Shown here: positions 33,070 through 43,164 of the stretch, in pieces | Numbering within the stretch: the stretch's first letter is position 1 | Layout of the letters: each line of letters opens with the position of its first letter | NCBI GenBank assembly: GCA_949825045.1 | Contig: OX463806.1 | Location: forward strand, 41,812,208-41,876,207 | Source: Argyresthia goedartella | Taxonomy: Eukaryota > Arthropoda > Insecta > Lepidoptera > Argyresthiidae | Length of the DNA stretch: 64,000 bases | Reading direction: 5' to 3' | Program-made: the position numbers and the translations under genes | Notes under the pieces: generated by a model | Seen by the model: the letters and a program-made list of their open reading frames with translations, nothing else | Told to the model about the DNA's origin: nothing | Databases searched by the model: none

Positions 33070-33307
33070 GCGTACAGACCGCCAAAATCAAATGAAACTG
33101 GGCAGAACGGACATGTCTGTCGAATGCATCTGGGCAAATGGGCAAAATCACCCACTGTATGGATGCCTACAGATGGACACCGGCGAAGGGGACGGCCCAG
33201 AAGGAGATGGAGGGAGAGACGACCAGCCATTTCTGCCAGGGTGGATCGATCAAGCTTCGGCTGAGATGTGTGGGCTCGAACTGGTGAGGCCAAGGGGCAG
33301 AGGCTAA
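33070..33307 (+). pseudogene. LINE C-terminal fragment (RTE/CR1-like tail)
   Basis: With frame changes it reads GQNGHVCRM, KWAKSPTVW, PTDGHRRRGRPRRRW, then REDDQPFLPGWIDQASAEMC. This is the arginine-rich GHV.R...RGRP.RRW...DD tail found after the RT of many insect LINEs. No RT core nearby. Confidence 0.7.
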
Positions 33308-33990
33308 CAAAAAATATATGCATAATAATTCCGTGTTATTGGTATATGTATGTATGTATGTATTGGGCATTGAGCAAATGTTTGCTTGCTAAATGTTAAA
33401 ATATACAAGATCTCAGAAACTCTAAAACGCACGCCCAGCAAAAAGTTGGATTTCTCCATACCACAAGAGCGACCAATTTTGCTTTTAGTGGACCAATTGG
33501 ACTAATTATGAAGTACCTGTGTACCAAGTTTCATCGTACGTAAGCCCAACAAAAACTGTTTTTCGTTAAACAATTCTTAACTATAATAGGAATAATTCTG
33601 ATATTTCACCGACAATTACAGGGCATATTGGACTAATTATTCCATTCACCAGAAAGCGTCTAGGAAACAACTTTTTGCTAGGCGTATGCTCACCACAGTG
33701 AATAACTTCTTTTTTTAGTAAGGCCGTAAAAGATTAAATTATCATAATCACTGGGTAGTGAATTAGTGGGTACTGCTTCGAACTCGACTCGAGTCTGTAA
33801 ATAACTTTGACAACTCCATATTTTATGCTGATTCTCCTTCGAAGTAGCCTAATAAATATTGGTAGAGACGCTCCCTACAACCCTATGGGCTATAACAGCA
33901 ATTGTGAATAAATCAATAAACCTCCACTTTTTTAAAACTCTGTAAAACGTCGCTTATACGACCAACTTCCAAAACTAATGATCCACTGAC
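33308..33990. other. Intergenic stretch, nothing recognised
   Basis: A TATG microsatellite lies at 33341-33361; otherwise no structure seen. Confidence 0.5.
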
Positions 33991-33994
33991 CGTA

Positions 33995-34440
33995 AAGGAC
34001 CTAAGGCCTACAAGTATACTTATTTGCCCAAAATATTAGAAAGAGTAGCATATAATCAGATCTCATCATTTCTAGAGAGTTATAATATTCTACTCAAGTT
34101 ACAGTCTACTCAGGTTTCAGAGGAGGGCGTAGCACCGTCACAGCCCTACTAGATGTTATAGATAATATATTAGCTTCCCAAGACAAAGACAGTGGTACAT
34201 TCCTGGCTCTTCTTGCTTTTTCACGTGCATTTGATTGTATTAATCCAACCATGATGCTCTCCAAACGAAACGTTGACGGATTTGATAGTAATTCAACCAA
34301 GCAATCGTTAACAACAGGTTATAATTAATAAAAAAGATGGATCAAGATGCTCATAAAAATGCGTTCCATCGAGCGGAGGCGTCCCTTAGGGCTCAATATT
34401 GTGCCCGCTACTCTTCATTTTGTACAGTACGGATATTAGA
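33995..34440 (+). pseudogene. LINE reverse transcriptase fragment
   Basis: Broken frames read KILERVAYNQISSFLESYNI, then FRRGRSTVTALLDVIDNILA, GTFLALLAFSRAFDCINPTM and VP.GSILCPLLFILYSTDIR. This covers the RT fingers-palm region around motif A and the GVPQGS box, with frameshifts; the active-site YADD part is lost. Confidence 0.75.
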
Positions 34441-35229
34441 GGTTGAAATTCAGGTTCACATTGTTTCAGTCATTTAGTCAGACGGTATCTTTGAACATAC
34501 AGTTTCAATCAGCAATATGAATTAAATAAATAGGTAATTCATTCATATGGTTAAGAGCAATTATGATGAGCCTAATATTTCTATGTAATAATACTACCAG
34601 ATTAATAATACTTACTTGGTGCCCGTAGCGCAGTTGCAGGTATGCTCATTCTTCCTGGTGGTCATACTAATTTCTCATATCAGTATGACTACGAGGATGT
34701 ACATGTCCTCATAGTCATACTCACTTTCGTAGTTGTCAGTCAGAAAATTGTTTTGAAAGTTGTTCAGAATGACGTCCACCCATCAACCAACCTCAACCCT
34801 TATACTGTGGGATAATACCACAAAAACACAGTCTCCATGGATGAACATTTAATATGATAAATACATTTTTAGTTTTTCCAACATTTCAGTATATGGTCAT
34901 AATTTCATTAATATAATTAAACATTTAAATATCTAGCTAGTTTTTAGTTAGGTATACTAAACATCACATATATTCATTTAATTTACAGGTGGTCCAAAAA
35001 GGGAGCGGGATATTTAACATTTATTTCTGCAGTTATTCGTCTTTGGTTATATATATCTTTATTTGAATCACATTATCATCCTGATACACCTTTTTGACAC
35101 CGTGTAGAATTTCACATTAAATTGACATTTATAATTTGACATCTACTAAATAGTTAGATATGTACAAAAAGTGATTAAGATCACGAAAGTACATAAATAT
35201 ATCGACATTTTATGTCATTCAAAGGTATT
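34441..35229. other. Intergenic stretch with one near-palindrome
   Basis: No gene. A 40-base near-palindrome occupies 34682-34721. Confidence 0.5.
34682..34721. repeat. 40-bp near-palindrome
   Basis: AGTATGACTA at the left pairs with TAGTCATACT at the right, with GAGGA/TCCTC inside and TACA at the centre; two or three mismatches. Confidence 0.7.
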
Positions 35230-36418
35230 GTTGCGGACATGTAAGTAGGTAGGTAGGTATCTAAAAATATTGATAATATTTAAAATTTCTTTTTTTGTAT
35301 GTTTGTAAATATTTAATTATTCTACATAGTTACCGTTGGTAGTTACCGGCGAAGGGAATTGTTGGCTTCACTGAGAACCCCTTTTTAAATTTACACTCTT
35401 TAGGCGGTCTTGTCAGAGAATGAAAGAAGTTCCTAATCAAGACTTTTACGAAATTTAATTTGCACGTGACTCACGTGTAACGACGTAAGAAACCAAATTA
35501 CACCAGGACAAATTTATATGATCTAATATTTAATAGAACTTCTAACATGTGTACTTCTTAGTATAATTCTTCTCTTAGTATAATTAATTATATATATTCA
35601 GGAAAACGTGTTGTTCTAGCGCCAAGACGGTAATATATATTACTTAAGCATAACTAGCTGTTTTTCTTACCCCCTATAAAATAAATACTTTTTCTTTCTT
35701 TCTTTATTTCTTTCTATAACTATGATTGTTATTTGTAATGTATGTTAACGTATTTTTCTTTTAAATATTTCTATCACATTTATCTATATTATAATTGGAG
35801 AAATATATACCTGTTAGAAAAATACCTTCTTAGTTCGGGCTTGATTGCATGGCGAAAGTTGTTTAACAGGAATGTCACAATACCAAAAGGTACTTTTGAA
35901 TCAAGAAAACCTAAATATAAATGTAGCCCATTTAATGAATCCACCGAGAGGCAGAGGCTTTTACCCGGATTTGAGCAAGATTGAGCCATACTCCATCACG
36001 CTGGCTCAGTGTACAGGTCGATGGAATGACTTTACGACTACTAACTACTGCCAAATAGTGATAGAACCTACAGCTTAACGTCATCCGAAACACGGTACGT
36101 ACGATGATGTACATTAAATAAATTACTTATCACATTGGTAAAATTCGAAGTCCAAAATTTCTTTATTATATCAATATTGACAAATATACATAAAACATCA
36201 TTTTTTTTGCCTGTTCTCTACACTGGACCACTGTGGAAGAAGAATAAAGGTACATGGTCAGCATAGGATTCTAACCCGCTTCTCTTGCGTGAGAAGCAAG
36301 CGTGAAACCACTAGACTACGGAGCTTTAGAATAAATACGCACTTTTTTTACATCATTTAAGCCTATTGGAAGATGTATTATATACAATGTAGGTATACCT
36401 TGGCAGGAAATGCTTGAA
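35230..36418. repeat. Unclassified ~1.2-kb repeat, copy A
   Basis: Aligns along its length with 38058-39218 from GACATGTAAGTAGGTA to CTTGGCAGGAAATGCTTGAA, with many small differences. Near its right end is a tRNA-like head on the minus strand (GCTCCGTAGTCTAGTGG, B-box-like GGGTTAGAATCC, 36255-36327). Confidence 0.75.
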
Positions 36419-37254
36419 AATGCCACTAGGTATAGTAGGGCTGCCGGGGACTGAGTGCCGTTTCTGTTGGACATTTTTAATAGTTCTAATGGCCATTGTA
36501 ATAATGAAGAGGGTTTTAGGCCATAAAACACCACGTTGGCCAGTGCGTCTTCGTGAGTGGTTCGCCAGAGCTTTGTTCTACGTGCTACAGCGTGCAAGTA
36601 AGATTGGCTTGCTGAAAAGATGTTATACCCCCTATAATTTCCAGACTACTACTTTTTCAAATAGTAGTCCGCTAATATAACACTTTTGTTGCCATCGTTT
36701 ATTTTCTAACATTTCCTGGCAAGGTGAATGTATAGCTATGTTAATGGTTTTCTCAATAATCGGGTGGGTAATATAAATGTTATGTTGGTATCTTCGTAAA
36801 GGTAACTATATAACCTAGGTAATGGGGAATAGGAACATTACATGTAAATAGTTCTTAGCTCGTTTTTATATTAGTTATTAATAGCACCTAATCTCAAATG
36901 CTCAGTGCAGGTCTCGTGGTGCAATTGGAGGCTGTCTATCTGTCAACGTTTTCAAATTCTTTTTGCTCTTCATTATAATATATGGTGTGCTAACATGACT
37001 TGAGGTAAATTTTGCCGGTGTACATTGTATTTGAAAGAACCTCTTTGAAAAACCTCTTTGCCTCCAACTACGCCAACGCGACGCCGCCAAGCGGAAGCAA
37101 AGGAGCAAATTCACCTTTAATTTATTTCCAACTAACCGAGAAATTATGTTGGTCATATGAATAGTAGATATGTCACTTAACGTTTATCACCATACAATTC
37201 AAAATTGGTCACCAATTGAGGGATTTCACATTTTAACCTAACACAAAGCCTACA
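36419..37254. other. Intergenic stretch, nothing recognised
   Basis: Short open frames on both strands show no homology. Confidence 0.5.
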
Positions 37255-37365
37255 TGGGGCTTCACTTCGCTCACCCCCTTTAGCCATAACTTACCCTGAT
37301 ACATCACTTCGCTCACCCCCTTTCGCCATCACCTACCCTGATACACCACTTCGCCCTGATATTTA
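37255..37365. repeat. Tandem ~52-bp units with CTTCGCTCACCCCCTTT
   Basis: Two full units and a partial third of CACTTCGCTCACCCCCTTT..GCCATmACyTACCCTGATACA. The same core lies inside the MITEs at 2543 and 55197. Confidence 0.65.
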
Positions 37366-37854
37366 GTATGCAATTAAGCAGATTTAAAAAGTTTTGAGGT
37401 CACAGAACTAAAATTTTGGTGATCTGTCACCAATTGAGTACTATTGAGGTAGGTAACCAATATATTAATTTGATGACAGATATAATTTTCATGATCGATC
37501 TATTCTTTTGAGGACAACCCTATTTATTCGGAAAATATAAAAAAGTGATTAAACTATTATTTAGGAGACATATGTACTATATGTAGTGCACATTTTAATT
37601 AATAAATTATATTTCTAAGGAACAGATAAGTATAATAATTAGGGTATCGCAGTTTAGTAAGAAATCTAAATTTAGGCGACATAAAATATTGTTCCCATCA
37701 TATTCTACAACACCTTGCGTAAATAAATATTATAGCTTAGTGACTAGGTATATTTTGACTACCTATGTACATATTTTTATTCTTATTAATATTCTCCCAC
37801 CTCTACTCAATTATAGAGGTTTCGTTAGCTGAAAAAAGTAAACCAACAGAAAAA

Positions 37855-39218
37855 TCCTTATTGCCAGTGCCTATATTGTTGCTCTTGTTATAATGTGCAA
37901 TTTTGAAGGCGACCGCAAATGCAGGCAACGTGTCGCCTGAGCAAGGGAACGAGACAGTGGCTGTTGAAGCCTAGCGAGTGAGTGTGACAGCGGTAGGTAC
38001 CTACTAGTCAAAATAGATATTTTTTTAGGAACTGTCAAAACTGTAATTTTGTATGACATGTAAGTAGGTACCTAAAAATATAAATAATATTGAAATGTTG
38101 TGTTTTTGTAAGTTTTTCTAAATGTTTGATTAATTCTACATCGTTATCGTTGGTAGTTAACGGCGAAGGGAATTGTTATAGAAACACAGACTTCACTGAG
38201 AAACCTTTTTTTTAAATACACTCTTTAGCCGGTCTTCGTTTGAAAAGTGGACGACAATGAGAGAATAAAAGAAGTTCCTAATCCAGACGTTTACGAAATT
38301 TCATTTGCACGTGACTCACGTGTAACGACGTAAGAAACCAAATTACACCAGGTCAAATTTATATGATCTAATATTTAATAGAACTTCTAACATGTGTACT
38401 TCTTGGTGCTCTACGCTTATAGTATAATGAATTATATATATCTAGGAAAACGTGTTCTTCTAACACCAAGCCGGTATATATATTACTTAAGCGTAACTAG
38501 CTGCTTTTCTTACCCCTATACCTATCTATGATATTTGTAATGTATGTAAACGTATTTTCTTTTAAATATTTCTATCACATCTATCTATATTATAACTGGA
38601 GAATTATATACATGTAATAAATAGAACTTCTTAGTTCGGGCTTGATCGCACGGCGGAAGTTACCTAACGGGAATTTCAAAATAACTAAAGGTACTTTTCA
38701 GTCAAGAAAACCTAAATATAAATGCAGCCCATTTAATGTCTCCACCGCGAGGCACAGGCTTTTACCCGGATTTGAGTAGGATGAGCCATACTCCATCACG
38801 CTGGCTCAGTGCACAGGTCGATGGAATGATTTTAAGACTACTAACTACTGCCAAATAGTGAAAGAACCTACAGCTTAACGTGCCATCCGAAACACGGCAC
38901 GTACAATAATGATTAAGATAAATAACTTATCACATTGGTAAATTCGAAGTTCAAAATTTCTCTATTATATAGATATTGACAAATATATATAAAACATGTA
39001 TTTTTTTTGCCTCTTTTCTACACTGGACCACTGTGGAAGAAGAATAGTGGTACATGGTCAGCATAGGGTTCGAACCCGCTTCTCTTTCGTGAGAGCAAGC
39101 GTGAAGCCACTAGACTACGGAGCTTTAGAATAAATACGCACTTTTTTACATAATTTAAGACTATTGGAAGATGATTATAGACAATGTAGGTATACCTTGG
39201 CAGGAAATGCTTGAAAAT
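37855..39218. repeat. Unclassified repeat, copy B with extra 5' part
   Basis: 38058-39218 matches copy A; 37855-38057 (ATAATGTGCAATTTTGAAGG, GTGTCGCCTGAGC) matches 40138-40366. The minus-strand tRNA-like head (CTCCGTAGTCTAGTGG, B box GGGTTCGAACCC) is better preserved, at 39055-39124. Confidence 0.75.
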
Positions 39219-39239
39219 ATATTCTCGCTATATTTACAG

Positions 39240-40080
39240 ACTTTCTATCCAGCCTCCTGCATCCAAAGTTTAGTAAAGGCCTCCCCTTTATGACGCCATT
39301 TATTGCGGTCCTAGGCCAACCTGATTAACTGCGGCCCGGCAGTTTTGGCGATGACATGCCTCTCGGTCTACGCGCACCCCTTGGTAACCTTCGCATCACC
39401 GTCTTGGTCCATCTGCCGTCATCTCTCCTAGCCAAGTGTCCCGCCCTTCTTCACTTTAATCTTGCGATTCGCATACCTACATTTTTCTTCGTCTTCGACC
39501 TTGGTACGTCGTCTTCGTAACTCGACGTTAATTATGTGATCGCCAAAGGAAATTCTTTGTGCTACGCGGATTTTATGCATGGATTTCTTTGTGAGCGGTC
39601 GTGTCTCGGATCCTTATGTGAGTCAGTCCATATGCAGGACAGGACACATTGGTTAAACACCTTGGTTTTCAGGCATTGAGGGATTTTGGACTTTATGACG
39701 TCTTCCAATTTACCAAAGGCGGCCCAACCTGGAGATCTCTTTCACTTGAGGATTTCGGCCAAAGGATAAACTGTGGCCAAGGTAGATGTATTCGTCCACC
39801 TTCTATAGATGACAGTTACCTACGATTATGTTAGGTTGAGGACCTTCAAGATTAGTCATAATCTTGGTTTTGGGCCCGTTCATCCTCAGGCCGACCCCAA
39901 GTGAAGCTTTATGCAGGTCTTCGAGCATTCTCTGAAGATCCGCAACTTTCTCGGCTAGAAAGATAGGGTCGTCAGCAAAGCGAAGATGTGATAAATATCG
40001 GCCGTAGATATGAATACCTTTGTCCTCCCGGTCGAGGATCCTCGAGCACCCCAGTAAATAACTTAGGCGCACCTCGCTGG
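39240..40080 (-). pseudogene. RTE-like LINE reverse transcriptase remnant
   Basis: Minus strand from about 40080: GIHIYGRYLSHLRFADDPIF (active site F-A-D-D), LAEKVADLQRMLEDLHKASL, GVGLRMNGPKTKIMTN. After broken sequence comes GHLARRDDGRWTKTVMRRLP and RGARRPRG, the C-terminal tail. Several stops and shifts make it inactive. Confidence 0.8.
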
Positions 40081-40137
40081 AACGCTATGAAGTCAGAGAG
40101 CCTATGCATCCGTACTTGGAGAGTTGCATTTCGAACA

Positions 40138-40366
40138 GAAAAATCCATATTTGCAGTACCTATATTGTTGTTGTGTTGTGTTGTTGTGTGTGTCTTGTTA
40201 TAATGTGCAATTTTAAAGGCGACCGCAAATGCAGACAACGTGTCGCCTGAGCGTGGCAACGAGACAGTGGCTGTTGAAGCCTAAGGAGTGAGTGTGACAG
40301 TGGTAGGTACCTACTACGGTATTCGACTGCTAGTCAAAATAGATACTTTTAGGAACTGTCAAAACT
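40138..40366. repeat. Partial copy of the 37855 repeat
   Basis: Shares the ATAATGTGCAATTTT, GTGTCGCCTGAGC and GTGAGTGTGACAG segments with 37860-38050, then diverges. Confidence 0.75.
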
Positions 40367-40429
40367 GTAATAGTAATAGTCAAATTCCACAGACCAAATT
40401 CTGTCTATTTAACAGAAAATTGAGTTTGT

Positions 40430-41060
40430 AAAATCAATTATGAAGATGATTGAAGCAGTTCCGAGGTACATGCTCGCTCGTGACTATACAGCCCCATCTT
40501 AGAGCGACAGACACGTCCACACGGCACACATGTTGTGTCGCTGTCGATGCTGGTGGTGCGTGCGGACTGGGTGGTGGAGCATGTCGTTTCGCTCTTTTGA
40601 TAGCCAGAGCATCGAACCAGGCCGTATCGTGTGCTATGCGGCCATCCGCGATGACTCTCCTCCAAGTTTCTCGGACAGCGGCGACCTCTTCCCGCCTGTT
40701 GGCTTTCATTTGAAATGCGGACATGTCGCGCTTAACACAATCCTTGAAACGCAACAGGGGTCTTCCGACTGGTCTCTTGGCGTGCGCGATTTCACTCAGG
40801 GGAGTTGCCGATGCAAACAAGTGACTTACAGACAGAAGGCTGCTCAGCTTAAAGCAGGCGGTAACTGGTCTGGATCTGCGATGGACCCTCCCACTGTTGA
40901 GAGTGACCCCTGGCGTCCAAACCTTTGCGAACTTATAACTGGTCACTGGCACTCCCCGTGTTGTATTCCACCTGGTGGTCGGGTGGGCGAAGTGTCCTCT
41001 CCGCGGAAGCTGCTGCGTCTGGGACTTAAGTAAGGCTACACGTGCTTGCCCAGCACACAT
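40430..41060 (-). pseudogene. LINE C-terminal domain with zinc finger
   Basis: Minus strand: RPVGRPLLRFKDCVKRDMSA, RREEVAAVRETWRRVIADGR, and in an adjoining frame CVPCGRVCRSKMGLYSHERA, a C2H2-like finger. This is the post-RT C-terminus of a non-LTR element; upstream frames (RVALLKSQTQQLPRRGHFAH) continue with interruptions. The overlapping plus-strand frame at 40530-41033 is its shadow. Confidence 0.7.
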
Positions 41061-42285
41061 GCCACCCTCTCGATCTAGCGGGCGTGATCCACAGGAACGA
41101 CGAGTCGATACGTGCGGAGACAGTTCGGTTGCAGGAATCTACGGCTTGTGCTTGACGAAAATGACATACCGGGTTTGTTTACAGAATTTTCCTGAACAGA
41201 TTCCAGGCTGTGCGGTCTGTTTCCACGAAGAGTAGTTAGGATCCAAGATGATAGATTCCTTTTACTCCCGTATTTTGTACCTTTGTCGACTTTTGCGACA
41301 CCTCGGTAAGAATGAGGATGGTGCTATTCTCTCGGCGAACACCATACGCCATTGAGTATCTAAAATTGTTGGAAATATACAAAGCTATTAGGCTTTGTTG
41401 CACTCAAATTATACTGCCAACGCATCGCGATAAAAACAAAGCTAAGTCAACTTGTGCAGCTGCTGATTTTTTTATTTTTTTAAAGGGCGCCAAGTCCTTT
41501 TTTCGCTTTACGATTAGATTGGCAGAGCCAATATTTTTATTAAAAATAAGTATATTTATTTACCAAACTATCTTATAAGATATGTATGTAACATATCTCA
41601 TTACTAATAATATCAATATAAATATATATTATCAATAGGACATTGTCAAAATCTATAAAAATACTGTTATGTATCGCTATACTGTTTTAAATATCTTTAT
41701 GCCAGCTTCAAATTTACTATAATATGTTTTCTCATACCTACACATATACAGAAATAAACCACCCAATCCAATTCAAAAGTAGGTACTTAAAAAAAAGACA
41801 GGTGTCAGTTGTGTGACACATTTTAGTTCTTCGTAGCAGTTCAAGAAAAAAAATGTAGATGTCACCACGGTATCGTCGTAACATATTTTAGTTCACTGCT
41901 CAGCGTCAACGCTTACTAAAGTGATTATACCGCAAATTTCAGTTTGGCAATTTACTTATTTTAGTCAAAACCGCATTTTATTAGTTGAGTCGGTTGAGAC
42001 TGATGACCGGATCAACTATGTCCTGCCAAAAGGTAATTTCTCCCATCACGATTATATTATATAAATAATAGAATAGCTTATAATACAACTTTTTTAAATT
42101 TTCTGAGATATTTTTTCACATCAATTTTGATATAATACAACTTCTTTTTTACCTAAAACCTAAGTATATTTTATGAGTATAGTCTTATCTTAGAAGTTAC
42201 TTCTTAGGCGGCGGTTCGAAATTGGACTTGATAGATTAAATTTTTTTAACAGATTTTATGCGAATTAACTAGGTATTTTCAATAC
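41061..42285. other. Region downstream of Pdfr; nothing recognised
   Basis: AT-rich sequence between the LINE tail and the Pdfr polyadenylation signal. Confidence 0.5.
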
Positions 42286-42291
42286 TTTATT
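42286..42291 (-). terminator. Polyadenylation signal of Pdfr
   Basis: AATAAA on the minus strand about 90 bases after the distal stop codon. Its place just beyond the extended frame fits that frame being part of the last exon, as either coding sequence or UTR. Confidence 0.5.
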
Positions 42292-42380
42292 TTTAAGAGT
42301 TTTTTTAAATCCTTTGTTACCACTAAAATGTCTAGCAGCGGAAAAAGGTTGAGCACGGTACATTCATTAATCTATCTAAT

Positions 42381-43164
42381 CTAGTCTAATGACGGCGATT
42401 TGAGGTCGAACATCGTCGAGTTGGGAGCTGACGTCGGTGCTTTAAGGTCTAACGTCGTCCAATTGGGCTCTAAAGGCGTCGAGTTAGGGTTTACCGTCGC
42501 CGAACCTTTCCCGATATCATTTTGACGAGAACGATTGGAGTGGGTAAAGTCCGAATGTTTGCTGTCGTTACTCAGATCTGGAAGTTCTGAAATGTTAGAG
42601 TAGTCATAGCCGTTCGAGTCTGTAGTTATGGGAGGGGCGTCATTATCGGTCAAAGCGCTGTCAACCCACATCAGTGGATATAAAGACGTAAGAGACTTCG
42701 AGCTACAAGCCTCTGACGAGCCGCTCCGATCGGTAGGTACCCTTTCGACGAACAACTTAGAACTTAATACAAGGTGAACCGCTGCTTCTATAGGCTACTT
42801 TGTCCTGCCTGCCGGACTGCCGTGGCCGCTGGTGCTTACTTCGATGCCATTTGTTGGCAGGGACTTGATGCTTTGAGACTTTTCTTCGAGCGACGTCTGC
42901 TCTGGACTGACTCCTATTGTAGCTGGCTGGTCGGGAGATATTTCTTCGGACGATGAGTCCCTTTCCAGGCCCGGTTCTTCGGAGTAGACAATGTCTTGAT
43001 GCTTGATACTATCATTGTCAATACAGCGCGCTCGGCATTGGAATAGAGAGTCCGATGCTATTTTGTTTTGACGTGGCATCGCCTCAATGCATACCTGTGT
43101 GGTGTCTACTTTAACATCCTCGTTGATTATCCCGAACTTGTCATCTTCAATGTCTTGATTGGAC
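42381..43164 (-). CDS. Pdfr: Pdfr last exon, tail with internal TAG
   Basis: Acceptor TTTAACAG|G completes Lys, followed by SNQDIEDDKFGIINEDVK and a Ser/Glu/Pro-rich tail to SPAGRTK, then TAG at 42795-42797. The same frame continues PIEAAVHLVLSSKLFVERVP and stays open for 137 codons to TAG at 42381-42383. The downstream part has the same low-complexity Ser/Thr/Asn/Asp composition as the upstream part and ends in two imperfect copies of an NST..LDLKAP / NST..FDLKSP unit. Readthrough, a nonsense allele and a sequence error all fit; a normal UTR would not usually stay open this long. Confidence 0.7.

Noticed and set aside
35230..39218. The two similar blocks as LTRs of one retrotransposon
   Set aside because: They are too divergent, lack TG..CA ends, and the DNA between them has no gag/pol resemblance.
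40530..41033. Plus-strand 167-aa frame
   Set aside because: It is antisense to the recognisable LINE C-terminus with its zinc finger.
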